NCBI RefSeq assembly: GCF_900116805.1
Contig: NZ_FPBV01000005.1
Span: forward strand, 1-64,000
DNA from: Paenalicyclobacillus macrosporangiidus
Lineage (GTDB): Bacteria > Bacillota > Bacilli > Alicyclobacillales > Alicyclobacillaceae
DNA: 64,000 nucleotides
Direction of reading: 5' to 3'
Shown here: positions 50,975 to 59,629 of the stretch, piece after piece
Layout: the number at the start of each line of letters is the position of its first letter
How positions within the stretch are numbered: the first letter of the stretch is position 1
Program-made: the position numbers and the translations under genes
The notes under the pieces: model-generated
The model's input: only the letters and a program-made list of their open reading frames with translations
Told to the model about the DNA's origin: nothing
Databases searched by the model: none

Positions 50975-53089
50975 ATGACACCGGTGGGACAGTCGTGGCG
51001 GGCACGAGCCCGCGCGGGCGTCTTGGTCGGCGACGGGGCGATGGCCACCCAACTGCATCAGATGGGGGTGCCCATTCGCGCCTGCTGCGAGGCGCTCTGT
51101 GTCTCCCGCCCGGAGCTGGTGGAGCGGGTGCACCGCGCGTACCTGGTGGCTGGCGCGGACTGGATCCAGACCAACACCTTCGGTGGGCACCGGGCCGCGC
51201 TCGCCCGGTACGGGATGGAGGACCAGGTGCGCGAGATCAACGGTGCGGCGGTCCGCGTGGCGCGACGGGCGGTGGAGCACGCCGCGGAGGCAAGGGTCGG
51301 TGCAGATGCCGGCGGTGTGGACGGTGCCCATCGCACGGGGCGTACCGGGCCCGTGGCGGTGTTCGGCACCATCGGTCCGGCGCTCGATCTCGTCGCCCCC
51401 GGCGGCATGGAGGCGGGCCACCGGGCGTGGCTGCGCGGGCTGTTTGAGGAGCAGGCGGAAGCTCTCCTGGCGGCCGGGGTGGACGGCCTGCTTTTGGAGA
51501 CGTTCCCGGCCCTGGAGGAGCTCCTGCTGGCGCTGGAGGCGGTCCGCCGGCTCACCGAAGGGCCCGTGCTGGCCCACCTGTCCCCCGATGCCGTCGGCAT
51601 CACCCGGGACGGCGTCCCGGTGCAGGACGCGTTCACGGCGCTGCTGAAGGCGGGGGCGGACGGTGTGGGATTGAACTGCCGCCTGGGCCCGAACGGCGTC
51701 CTGCGCACCTACGAAGGGGTGGCGAGACAGCCCGGGGTCGTGTATTCGGCGGCGCCGAACGCCGGCATGCTCCACCTGGTGGATGGGGACATCGCCTACA
51801 CAGGCGATCCGGACTACTTCGCGGCCGTGGGCGAACAACTCGTGCGCTGGGGGGTACGCGTTATCGCGGGATGCTGCGGCACGACCCCGGCGCATATCCG
51901 AAAGGTAAAGCAACGGCTTCAGGCCGCCGAATGGACAGGGGCCGCAGCCGGTGACCCGGACGGATGTTCGCGGGAATGTTCGCGGGAAGCGGCGGGACCG
52001 GACGGAGCTCAGGAGGGGCTGAAGGCGCCCGAGCGGGTGCAGGTCCGGGCGCGCCCGTCTGGGGAGACCGCCGAGGACGGGCGGCCGGGGCGGACGCCCG
52101 TCGGCGCGGGGGACCCTGCCGGGCGGGGCGAAGCCGCGGAGCGCGGCGTCCAAGCCGGGCCGTGGGCACCGGCGGGATCGCTCGCCGAACGGGCGAAGCG
52201 CGGCCGGACGGTGGTGGTGGAGCTGGACCCGCCGCGCACCCTGGACGTGCGCCGGTATCTGGAGGGGGCGCTCGCCCTGCAGCGGGCGGGGGCGGACGCC
52301 ATCACGCTGGCGGACAATTCCCTGGGTCAGGTCCGGGTCAGCAACATGGCCGTCGCGAGTCTGCTTAAGCAGGCGGGGGTGGAGCCGCTGGTGCACGTCA
52401 CGTGCCGGGACCGCAATCTGATTGGCCAGCAGTCCCACCTGATGGGCCTGCATGTGCTGGGCATTCACCACGTACTCTTGGTGACGGGCGATCCGTCCCG
52501 CTTCGGCGACCTGCCGGGGGCGACCTCCGTGTACGACGTCTCCTCCATCGAGCTGACGAAGATGGTGAAGCGTCTGAATCAAGGGATCGCGTTCTCCGGC
52601 CAGCCGATGAAACACCCCTCCCGGTTCGTGGTCGGCACGTCGTTCAATCCGCACGTGGCGAATTTTGACAAGGCGATGGATCGCCTGCGCCGCAAGCTCG
52701 ACGCGGGGGCGGACTTCGTGCTGACGCAGCCGCTGTTCGACGTGCGGATGTTCGAGCGGATCGCCCGTGCGGCGGAGCCGTTCGGCGCGCCCGTGTTCGC
52801 GGGGGTCATGCCGCTCACGAGCGCCCGCAACGCGCGCTTCTTGCATCACGAGGTGCCGGGTATCCGCATCCCGGACGAGATCCTCGGCCGGATGGAGGCC
52901 GCGGCGCCGGAGGCGGCGGCCGAAGAGGGGCTTTCCATCGCGGAGACGTTGTTGGATGAGGCGATGCATTGTTTCAACGGCATCTACCTGGTCACGCCGT
53001 TCTTGCGCTACGACCTGACCGTGCGGCTGGTCCAGTTTGTCCGGGCCCGTGCGGGGGCGCCACTTTCTTCGCGGGCGGCGGAGGCCTGA
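50975..53089 (+). CDS. yitJ: bifunctional homocysteine S-methyltransferase/methylenetetrahydrofolate reductase (YitJ-like)
   Basis: Two-domain protein (704 aa). The N-terminal homocysteine S-methyltransferase domain has zinc cysteines in GLNCRLGP and AGCCGTTPAHI. The C-terminal MTHFR domain has VVVELDPPRTLDVRRYL, LADNSLGQVRVSNMA and FVVGTSFNPHV. MTHFR would supply methyl-THF to MetH. Between the domains lies an Arg/Gly/Ala/Pro-rich linker of about 85 residues (about 308-400), which makes the protein longer than typical YitJ. ATG at 50975 after GAGGAGGGGG, 13 bases after metH. Confidence 0.93.
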   Translation: MTPVGQSWRARARAGVLVGDGAMATQLHQMGVPIRACCEALCVSRPELVERVHRAYLVAGADWIQTNTFGGHRAALARYGMEDQVREINGAAVRVARRAVEHAAEARVGADAGGVDGAHRTGRTGPVAVFGTIGPALDLVAPGGMEAGHRAWLRGLFEEQAEALLAAGVDGLLLETFPALEELLLALEAVRRLTEGPVLAHLSPDAVGITRDGVPVQDAFTALLKAGADGVGLNCRLGPNGVLRTYEGVARQPGVVYSAAPNAGMLHLVDGDIAYTGDPDYFAAVGEQLVRWGVRVIAGCCGTTPAHIRKVKQRLQAAEWTGAAAGDPDGCSRECSREAAGPDGAQEGLKAPERVQVRARPSGETAEDGRPGRTPVGAGDPAGRGEAAERGVQAGPWAPAGSLAERAKRGRTVVVELDPPRTLDVRRYLEGALALQRAGADAITLADNSLGQVRVSNMAVASLLKQAGVEPLVHVTCRDRNLIGQQSHLMGLHVLGIHHVLLVTGDPSRFGDLPGATSVYDVSSIELTKMVKRLNQGIAFSGQPMKHPSRFVVGTSFNPHVANFDKAMDRLRRKLDAGADFVLTQPLFDVRMFERIARAAEPFGAPVFAGVMPLTSARNARFLHHEVPGIRIPDEILGRMEAAAPEAAAEEGLSIAETLLDEAMHCFNGIYLVTPFLRYDLTVRLVQFVRARAGAPLSSRAAEA

Positions 53090-53133
53090 ACCCGAGAGTG
53101 GGACAAAAAATCTGTGGATGCCGTAGGATCTCA

Positions 53134-54402
53134 TCAGGTGCGGAGGCGCCGAAGGCCCGCCGTGAGCGCCACGCCCGACCACAGGCTGAGCCACGGATCA
53201 ATCGGGACGCGCATGCGATCCCACGCCGGGAAGAAGAAGAACAGGCCGACGTAATACGCGAACATCCACCACAGGGCCAGCGGACGCCGATCCCCGGTGC
53301 GCCGGATCCACACGGCTTGGCGGATCACCCCGAGGAGCGCCAGCAGCAGCATGGCGCGGTACTCCCACAATCCTGCGGCGTACGCGGTGCGGCGGAATCG
53401 CTCGGACACGGGCGGCTGCGCGTGGCCCACGGACCAGAAGAAGGCGTTGTCCACGCCGCGAAAGAGGTTGCGCCACTTGACGAGGGCGAGCTGAAGGGTC
53501 CGGCCGGGATGCTGTTCGATGTACTGAACGGCCATGTGCTGCGCGGCACGGTTTTCGTTGACCTCGTCATGCACGTAGTTGAGAAACGGGTTGTCGCGCG
53601 GGTCGAGCGGCCAGAAGTACGCCCCGTTGGCGTGCGGGTTGTTGCCCTGCCACAGGTTGACCCCGCCGTTGGTCGACACCGGGATGAAGGCGTGCAGGCG
53701 CACCCAATTGCGTACCGTGACCGGCGCGATGACCAGGCTCATCGCCACCGCTGCCGTCACCGTCCACAGCGTCGCCCGCCGCCAGCCGGCCCGTGCGCAC
53801 AGCAGGTACAGCCACAGCGCGCCGGGCAGCAGCAGCGCCACCGGGCGCGTGATGCAGGCGAGCCCCGTCACCGCGCCGGACAAAGCGGCCAACGGCCATC
53901 CCCAGCGCGCCCCTGGCCGGCTCACCCACAGGAGGGCCGTCAGCGTGAACAGGAAGGTGAACAACATCTCGCTGCACAGGACGCTCGACCAGGCGGCGTG
54001 CGGCACGTAGAGGGCCAAGGCCAGTCCCCCGCAGATCCCCGTCCCCAGTCCGTGCAGCCGTTCCCCGATCCGGCAAACCAATCCCGCCGTCAGCGCATTG
54101 AGCAGCACATTCGCCAGAACGCCGCTGAGCCAGTGCACCCCGGCGATGGCATACACCCCCGCGAGAAACAGCGGGTAACCAATCGGGAAATACGCCGTGG
54201 GGTGCCCGTCCACCAGGTACCCTTCCCCGCGCAGCAGATGGACCGCCTGACTCTGGTACCAAGCGAAGTCGGTGGCCGGGATGGGGTGGACAAATTGAAT
54301 CCAGGCGAGCCGGACCAGCAGCGCGACGGCAATCACGCCGGCGCACGCAAGCCAGCTCCTGCGGCCTCGGGTCGGTGCGGATGCCAGGTCCACGTGGGGC
54401 AA
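53134..54402 (-). CDS. GT-C type membrane glycosyltransferase (GT39-like)
   Basis: Polytopic membrane protein (422 aa) with around ten hydrophobic segments. The first extracytoplasmic loop has ATDFAWYQSQAVHLLRGEGY, where the acidic residue is the likely catalytic position in PMT/ArnT-like glycosyltransferases that use polyprenyl-linked sugars. A Tyr/Pro region (HPTAYFPIGYPLFLAG) is also typical. The acceptor is unknown. It follows the next listed gene on the same strand by 75 bases, probably one operon. Confidence 0.72.
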   Translation of the reverse strand: MPHVDLASAPTRGRRSWLACAGVIAVALLVRLAWIQFVHPIPATDFAWYQSQAVHLLRGEGYLVDGHPTAYFPIGYPLFLAGVYAIAGVHWLSGVLANVLLNALTAGLVCRIGERLHGLGTGICGGLALALYVPHAAWSSVLCSEMLFTFLFTLTALLWVSRPGARWGWPLAALSGAVTGLACITRPVALLLPGALWLYLLCARAGWRRATLWTVTAAVAMSLVIAPVTVRNWVRLHAFIPVSTNGGVNLWQGNNPHANGAYFWPLDPRDNPFLNYVHDEVNENRAAQHMAVQYIEQHPGRTLQLALVKWRNLFRGVDNAFFWSVGHAQPPVSERFRRTAYAAGLWEYRAMLLLALLGVIRQAVWIRRTGDRRPLALWWMFAYYVGLFFFFPAWDRMRVPIDPWLSLWSGVALTAGLRRLRT

Positions 54403-54477
54403 TGGGCGTTCTCCTTTCAGGCGGTATCGGACGGCGGGATCTCCGAAGGCAATCCACGGGCCGGTGGCTCGTCCTTC

Positions 54478-56211
54478 TCAGGGATGCGGCAGCGGGTTTG
54501 GCACCTGCCACACCTGGACGCCGTCCGCCTCGGCGACCGGGGGACCGAGGAGCGCGGTGAGCGCCCGTTCCGCGGCGGCAGGCAGGCGTTGGCCGTCCTG
54601 AACCGGATAATACACCAAGCGCTCGGCGCCGAGAATCGGGAGCGCTCGAGCGGCGGCGGCCCGGATGTCGGATTCCGGCACATTCGGGTTGAGGACGGAT
54701 GTCATCTGGGCCAACGCCGTGCGGCGCGGCGGCGGGTTGCCGGTGTAGCCGTACGGGTTGACCATGGGCACGCGATATCCTCCGTCTGCCAATGCCTGCA
54801 TGACGTCCGGCGTGTCGGTGGACAGGAAGTAGGTCGGGCGGCCGGCCACGGCGTCCAGCACCGGTCCGGGTTGGGTGAGTGCCCGGGCGGCGGCCGGCGT
54901 GGGCGAATGGAAGTACGGGGTCACCGGCCACCAGGCCGCACCGACGCAGAGCAGCGTGGCGCCCGCCAGCGCCCGCGCCGCGGCTGGCCGTGAGGACCGT
55001 CGCAACTGCTCCTCCAAGGCGCGGAACCCCAGTCCGATGGCAATCCCGTCGCCATACAGCATCAACCGCGAGGGCAGCGCGCTGTCGATGAAAGGGACGT
55101 GTTCCAGCAGCAGCCACGGCAGAGGGACATGGGTCACCCGGCCGGCGATGTGCAGATTGGGCCCCATGGACAGCACGGCGATGGCCGCGAACGTGTACGC
55201 CGCCGCGCGGGCTTCGGCGATTCGCCACAGCCGTGCGGCGGCAAAGACCAGCCACAGCAGCCCGGGGATGCCGAGATACCCGTTGTTTTCCCAGAAGTTT
55301 CCTGTGTATTGAAGGGATAGATTCGTGGTCCACGCGTTGTGCAGCGCGTACACCGGCGTGGGCAGCACGAAATTCAGCAGATCGTTCACATAGGCCTCGG
55401 AGGGCAACAGCTTGCCCTGCGGACGGGCGGAGCCGTGGAGAAGCGTCCAGATCCCGGGGGCGGCGAGGACGATGGCGGTCAGGAGCGCCGTCGCCACCGT
55501 GCGTAACGGGAGGCGGAAGGCCTGCTGTGCGCGGGATCGCAACGTGAGGATCAGAAACAGCGCGCCGATGGCGAGCGTGAGCGCAAAGGTCGCTGCGATC
55601 TCGATGGAGGTGTAGAACTGGAAAGCGGCCAGCCCGCCAATGAGGATCCCGCACGCCGCGGGACGGCGGGGCAGGTGGCGCAGCGCGCGCAGGAGGACCA
55701 GCGCCAGGGCCAAGGGGACGCTCGTCGCCCACAGATGCAAGTGGTACAGGCTCTGCGCGGTAAAATACGGCATGCCGCCGAAAAAGAGCCCCCCGGCGGC
55801 GGCCAGCCAGGGCCGCACACCGAGGTGGCGGAGCAGCGCGTCGCCGAGGAGGCACGTCGCCATCCAGTTGATCAGCCACAGCAGATTGTAGAGGGCCGCA
55901 CCGGGAAGCCAGGTCATGAGCCAACCGAACAACGCAGACTCGGCGAGGATGGACGTGTTCCACATCAGGTTCTGGCCCGCGGGCGCATTGATGAGCTGCG
56001 TGTAAAAGGGGTTTTGGCCCGTCAGCAGGGCGTGCCAAACCCAGCCCAGGTACCACATGAACTGTTGCGGATCGCCCGGCCAACCGATGTACCAGTCGCC
56101 GAAGTGGCGCAGCACGGGTCCCGTCAGCAAGGCGGCGGCCGCGGCGTAGACGGACGATCTGAGCAGGCATGCGGCCCAATTCGGCGCATGACGGGCGATG
56201 ACGGCGGACAT
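54478..56211 (-). CDS. multi-pass membrane protein, GT-C/YfhO-like
   Basis: A 577-residue protein with about eleven membrane segments in the first two thirds and a soluble C-terminal part. The first loop WYIGWPGDPQQFMWYLGW has acidic residues where GT-C enzymes place their catalytic Asp; overall it resembles YfhO-type glycosyltransferase relatives. ATG at 56211 behind GGGAGG. It is upstream of, and likely cotranscribed with, the GT39-like gene, so both may act in one surface-glycan or lipid modification pathway. Confidence 0.6.
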   Translation of the reverse strand: MSAVIARHAPNWAACLLRSSVYAAAAALLTGPVLRHFGDWYIGWPGDPQQFMWYLGWVWHALLTGQNPFYTQLINAPAGQNLMWNTSILAESALFGWLMTWLPGAALYNLLWLINWMATCLLGDALLRHLGVRPWLAAAGGLFFGGMPYFTAQSLYHLHLWATSVPLALALVLLRALRHLPRRPAACGILIGGLAAFQFYTSIEIAATFALTLAIGALFLILTLRSRAQQAFRLPLRTVATALLTAIVLAAPGIWTLLHGSARPQGKLLPSEAYVNDLLNFVLPTPVYALHNAWTTNLSLQYTGNFWENNGYLGIPGLLWLVFAAARLWRIAEARAAAYTFAAIAVLSMGPNLHIAGRVTHVPLPWLLLEHVPFIDSALPSRLMLYGDGIAIGLGFRALEEQLRRSSRPAAARALAGATLLCVGAAWWPVTPYFHSPTPAAARALTQPGPVLDAVAGRPTYFLSTDTPDVMQALADGGYRVPMVNPYGYTGNPPPRRTALAQMTSVLNPNVPESDIRAAAARALPILGAERLVYYPVQDGQRLPAAAERALTALLGPPVAEADGVQVWQVPNPLPHP

Positions 56212-56350
56212 ACACGACCTCCCGTACGGCGAAATCTTCGGATCACCCGGAAACCCGATTGCTAGACATTGTGCAAGAGCGCAATGCGGAGTCTGTGATA
56301 CATTATAGGACATAGGCAGCGGTCCACGTCACGAAGAGGGAGTGAGCCTT

Positions 56351-56866
56351 TTGAAACGAATTTGGTGGATGGCGGCGCTGCTCATCCTCGCGACGGGATG
56401 CGGGCCGAAGGCGACTGCCCCGGCGGCGACCACCACACCGTTCAACGCGGTGGAAGCCAACGCGGCGGGTGCAGACGGAGCGGCGGGCAACACGGCGGGG
56501 GACGACACAGACGCCGCGCCGACCGACGCCGACATGAAAAAGACCGCCTACGACCTGGTCGAGATGTACATCCAGTCTCATAATGACAAGAGCTTGACGG
56601 ATTACAAGGCCGACCTGAACCGGTTCTTCTCGCCCGGCCTGTCGTCCGTGGTGGGCCAGATGGCGACCCAAGGCGTGGACTTCGCGCACCCGGTGGAGCA
56701 CTACACCATCGACGTTCAGAAGGTCCAGCCCATTGACAACAAGAACTTTACGGCGCTGGTCAAGGCGGACATCCAGTACAAGGGCCAGCCGGTGGAACAC
56801 CACCAGTATCACGTGACCTTCGTGCAGTACAACATGCAGTGGTACATCCGGTTGATTGGCGGTTGA
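56351..56866 (+). CDS. small lipoprotein, unknown
   Basis: A 171-residue predicted lipoprotein: signal KRIWWMAALLILATGC with lipobox Cys17, an Ala/Thr-rich linker to about residue 55, then a folded domain with MKKTAYDLVEMYIQSHND and HYHVTFVQYNMQWYIRLIGG. The domain resembles small extracellular NTF2-like proteins, but that is a weak impression. TTG at 56351 is chosen because GAGGGAG lies 8 bases upstream. Transcribed divergently from the GT-C pair. Confidence 0.65.
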   Translation: MKRIWWMAALLILATGCGPKATAPAATTTPFNAVEANAAGADGAAGNTAGDDTDAAPTDADMKKTAYDLVEMYIQSHNDKSLTDYKADLNRFFSPGLSSVVGQMATQGVDFAHPVEHYTIDVQKVQPIDNKNFTALVKADIQYKGQPVEHHQYHVTFVQYNMQWYIRLIGG

Positions 56867-56872
56867 GGCGGG

Positions 56873-56909
56873 ACGGGCACCCAAAACGCGGTTTCGGGTG
56901 CCCGTTTTC
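56873..56909 (+). terminator. rho-independent terminator after the lipoprotein gene
   Basis: ACGGGCACCC (56873-56882) and GGGTGCCCGT (56896-56905) form a perfect 10-pair stem with a 13-base loop, followed by TTTTCC. Confidence 0.75.
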
Positions 56910-56995
56910 CTTCCTGCGAGGCGCAACCGTCCCTCCTCGGCCATACAGTATGGTGAGGCTCCGCAAGGAGTGTTTTCGGCAAGGGAGGGAATCGC

Positions 56996-57436
56996 GTGCG
57001 CAAACAGACGTTGAAGAAGAGTGCCGGAAAACGCCAGGACCGCGCTTCCAAGCCGGCGGCCACGGAGCAGTCGCCGCCCGCAGCCAATCCGGTTCCGGTC
57101 GCTGCGCCGAAGGGCGGGGGCTCCCCGCTGAACACGTTGAAGCATAACCTCGCGGGCAAGCGAAAGGCCATCTTCGAGATCCTCGACGAGGTCAAGAAGG
57201 TCAAGCCGGAGCAGTGGCAGGACCCCAATCAGGTGGAGCAGTTGGCGAAAGGGTTTGCCCAAAAACTGGGCCTGCCCGTCCCGGACCAGCGGATAAAACA
57301 GTTCGTCGCCGCGTACAAGGACGCCACCAAAAACGGGCCCAACCCGAACGTCGACGAGCTGGTTAAGAAGTACGGCCATCATGTCGACGACGAGACGTTG
57401 AAGGAGATCAAGAAATTCGTCCCAAAGACCAAGTGA
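56996..57436 (+). CDS. possible SpoVIF-like sporulation protein
   Basis: A 146-residue basic protein. The N-terminal 45 residues are Lys/Ala/Pro-rich and disordered-looking. The rest, especially DPNQVEQLAKGFAQKLGLPV and RIKQFVAAYKDATKNGP, recalls the small helical SpoVIF family involved in spore coat assembly. The similarity is by eye. GTG at 56996 with GGGAGGGAA upstream. Confidence 0.45.
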   Translation: MRKQTLKKSAGKRQDRASKPAATEQSPPAANPVPVAAPKGGGSPLNTLKHNLAGKRKAIFEILDEVKKVKPEQWQDPNQVEQLAKGFAQKLGLPVPDQRIKQFVAAYKDATKNGPNPNVDELVKKYGHHVDDETLKEIKKFVPKTK

Positions 57437-57447
57437 CCTGGCAGGGA

Positions 57448-57478
57448 ACAGCCTCCACGCGTACCGCGTGGAGGCTGT
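57448..57478. terminator. shared hairpin between convergent genes
   Basis: Arms 57448-57461 and 57465-57478 pair perfectly (14 pairs, CAGCCTCCACGCG core) with a 3-base loop, between the ends of the SpoVIF-like gene and the convergent hypothetical gene. Only short T content follows on either strand. Confidence 0.6.
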
Positions 57479-57482
57479 CTGT

Positions 57483-58163
57483 TCAGTTGGGCTGCTGCAG
57501 TCCCGGTCCGCCCATGGGCCCGGGGGCCGGGACGGGGTTCGGCTCGGGAGAGGGGGCCGCGGGGGGCGTGGTGTCCTGGTTCCCGCCACCGGCCGATTTG
57601 AGGAGCTGGTTGCCGAGGGGCGAGTTCATCAAGGCAATCAGGATGTTGGTGTAATCGTCCGTCGTCAGGTTCCTGCCCTTGTATTTGATCAACTTGTCGA
57701 GCACACCCGTCTCGCGCAGCGAATGGGTGGTGGAGTGGAGCGTGTCGAGCAGTTGATCCGCCTGCTGAAGGTAGCCCAGCCAATTCTTGACCATCGATCT
57801 CAGATTCGTGACGGACTTGAGCGTCTGCTGGATGCCCTGCGGCGACAACAGGTTGGCCAAGTTTCGCCGGCCTGGGGGCCGCCCGGCCATTTCGGGGGTG
57901 CTTGGCGCCCGGTTGCCGCGCCGCGCCTGCGCTTTGCGGGCCGGCGCAGCGGATCTGGGGCGGGTGGCTGCTTTGGCCGGCCGGCGGGACCCGGTACGGC
58001 TTGCCCGTTGCCACTGCGCTTGTGCCAATTGGATGTCTCGCAACAGCGCCTCACGCTGGCGCGGGTAGCTGGATGCGCTCTTGTCCAGGTGTTGCAGCCG
58101 GTGGCGCAGCCGGCGCAGGCGCTTGGCGTACACCTGGCGTTGCGCAGATGGGTTCGTCCCCAT
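57483..58163 (-). CDS. hypothetical basic protein, possibly spore-associated
   Basis: A 226-residue protein. Residues 1-50 form a coiled-coil-like basic helix (RLRRLRHRLQHLDKSASSYP). Residues 50-100 are Arg/Ala/Pro-rich. Residues 100-190 are a helical domain (LANLLSPQGIQQTLKSVTNL), and the tail is Pro/Gly/Gln-rich. The composition resembles YqfQ/VrrA-type spore-associated proteins, without a firm match. ATG at 58163 behind GGGAGGTG. Confidence 0.55.
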   Translation of the reverse strand: MGTNPSAQRQVYAKRLRRLRHRLQHLDKSASSYPRQREALLRDIQLAQAQWQRASRTGSRRPAKAATRPRSAAPARKAQARRGNRAPSTPEMAGRPPGRRNLANLLSPQGIQQTLKSVTNLRSMVKNWLGYLQQADQLLDTLHSTTHSLRETGVLDKLIKYKGRNLTTDDYTNILIALMNSPLGNQLLKSAGGGNQDTTPPAAPSPEPNPVPAPGPMGGPGLQQPN

Positions 58164-58295
58164 GTGTGGTCACACCTCCCTTGCGGTGTGCGTACCTGAC
58201 GTATCATATGGGTGCGCCGTGCTCCGTGTGCAAAGGAGGCGCGTGCGGGGATTCATCCGGATGGCGGCAAGGCGTCTCGGCTGACGAATGCAGAC

Positions 58296-58323
58296 AAGGG
58301 GCCCCGGTTCTCCGGGGCCCCTT
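58296..58323 (-). terminator. strong palindromic hairpin after aspB
   Basis: AAGGGGCCCCGG (58296-58307) and CCGGGGCCCCTT (58312-58323) form a perfect 12-pair stem with a 4-base loop, 55 bases beyond the aminotransferase stop. There is no T-run, but the stem is very stable. Confidence 0.5.
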
Positions 58324-58378
58324 GCGGGTACCTGTGCCACGGCACATGCGCCGTGCGCCAGGTCCGGCGGTTCACGGG

Positions 58379-59566
58379 TCACAGCAGCCGCTGCACAAAG
58401 CGGTGCATGCGCTCGATGGCCGTCTCGATGTTCTCGTACGCCGTGGCGTAGGAGAGGCGGATGTTGTTCGGCGCGCCGAAGGCCTCCCCGGGGACGGTCG
58501 CGACCAATTCCTGTTCGAGCAGCAGCTCGCACAGGCGCGTGGTGGTGCCGATCTCCTGCCCCTCCCAACGGGCGGTGAGCAGCTTGGACACGTTCGGGAA
58601 GACGTAAAACGCACCGTCGGGCATGAGGCATTCCACGCCCGGCAACTCGCGCAATCCCTGCACCAGGCGGTTGCGGCGGCGTTCGAACTCGGCCACCATC
58701 TGCGGGTCAAAGGACCGCAGAGCGACCACGCCCGCGGCCTGAGAGATGGTCGACGGGCTGCCGGTGCTGTGGCTCTGCAGACTGTCGACGGCCTTGGCGA
58801 TGTCGAGCGGCGCCGCGATGTACCCGAGGCGCCAGCCGGTCATGGCGAAGGCCTTGGAGAATCCGTTGACGACGATGGTGCGGGGCATCAGCTCGGGCAC
58901 GACGGCCGCCAGGCTGACATGCTTCACCCCGTAGACCAGCCGCTCGTAGATCTCGTCGGCGACGACGTAGATGTCGTGGCGGAGCAGCACTTCGCCGAGG
59001 GCCTGCAACTCCGCTTCCGAGTAGACCGCTCCTGTCGGGTTGCTCGGGGAGTTGAGCAGGAAGGCGCGCGTGCGGGGGGTGATGACCCGCTCGAGCTGCT
59101 CCGGCGTGATCTTGAATCCGGTCGATTCGTCGCAGGGCACAATCACCGGTGTGGCGCCGGAGAGCCGGATCTGCTCCGGGTAGGAGACCCAGTAGGGCGC
59201 AGGCAGGATGACCTCGTCTCCCGGGTCACACAGGGCCAGAAACACGTTGAACAGGGAGTGCTTGGCGCCGTTCGAGACGACGATTTGCTCGGGCTTGTAC
59301 GGCAACCCGTTCTCTTCCATCAATTTCGCCGCGATGGCTTGCCGGAGCTCAAGCGTCCCGGCAGACGGGGTGTACCGGGTGTTGCCGCCGGTGATGGCGC
59401 GAATGCCCGCGAACGCCGCCGGGACCGGTGTGTCGAAATCCGGCTCGCCCACACTCATGTTGACGACCGGACGCCCCTCGCGGATGAGGGCCTTGGTCTT
59501 GGCGTCCACGCTCATCGTCGCCGACGGCGCGATGGCCCGCACGCGGCTGGACAGTCGCTGTTCCAT
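58379..59566 (-). CDS. class I aminotransferase, aspartate aminotransferase type
   Basis: PLP-dependent aminotransferase (395 aa) of the AspB (Ib) subgroup, converting aspartate and 2-oxoglutarate to oxaloacetate and glutamate. Motifs: VVNMSVGEPDFDTPVP, NGAKHSLFN, FLLNSPSNPTGAVYS, the PLP lysine in GFSKAFAMTGWRLGY, and substrate Arg region NNIRLSYA. ATG at 59566. Closely related aminotransferases exist, so substrate range is inferred. Confidence 0.88.
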   Translation of the reverse strand: MEQRLSSRVRAIAPSATMSVDAKTKALIREGRPVVNMSVGEPDFDTPVPAAFAGIRAITGGNTRYTPSAGTLELRQAIAAKLMEENGLPYKPEQIVVSNGAKHSLFNVFLALCDPGDEVILPAPYWVSYPEQIRLSGATPVIVPCDESTGFKITPEQLERVITPRTRAFLLNSPSNPTGAVYSEAELQALGEVLLRHDIYVVADEIYERLVYGVKHVSLAAVVPELMPRTIVVNGFSKAFAMTGWRLGYIAAPLDIAKAVDSLQSHSTGSPSTISQAAGVVALRSFDPQMVAEFERRRNRLVQGLRELPGVECLMPDGAFYVFPNVSKLLTARWEGQEIGTTTRLCELLLEQELVATVPGEAFGAPNNIRLSYATAYENIETAIERMHRFVQRLL

Positions 59567-59629
59567 GTGCCACGCTCCTTATCCATTGTTGTGGCCATTG
59601 TATCACAACCGCCCAAACCCCGGCACGGC

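Noticed and set aside
53567-56215. Minus-strand open frame of 882 codons overlapping both GT-C genes
   Set aside because: Shifted frame across two membrane-protein genes; it lacks hydrophobic segments, whereas the chosen frames have clear ones and ribosome binding sites.
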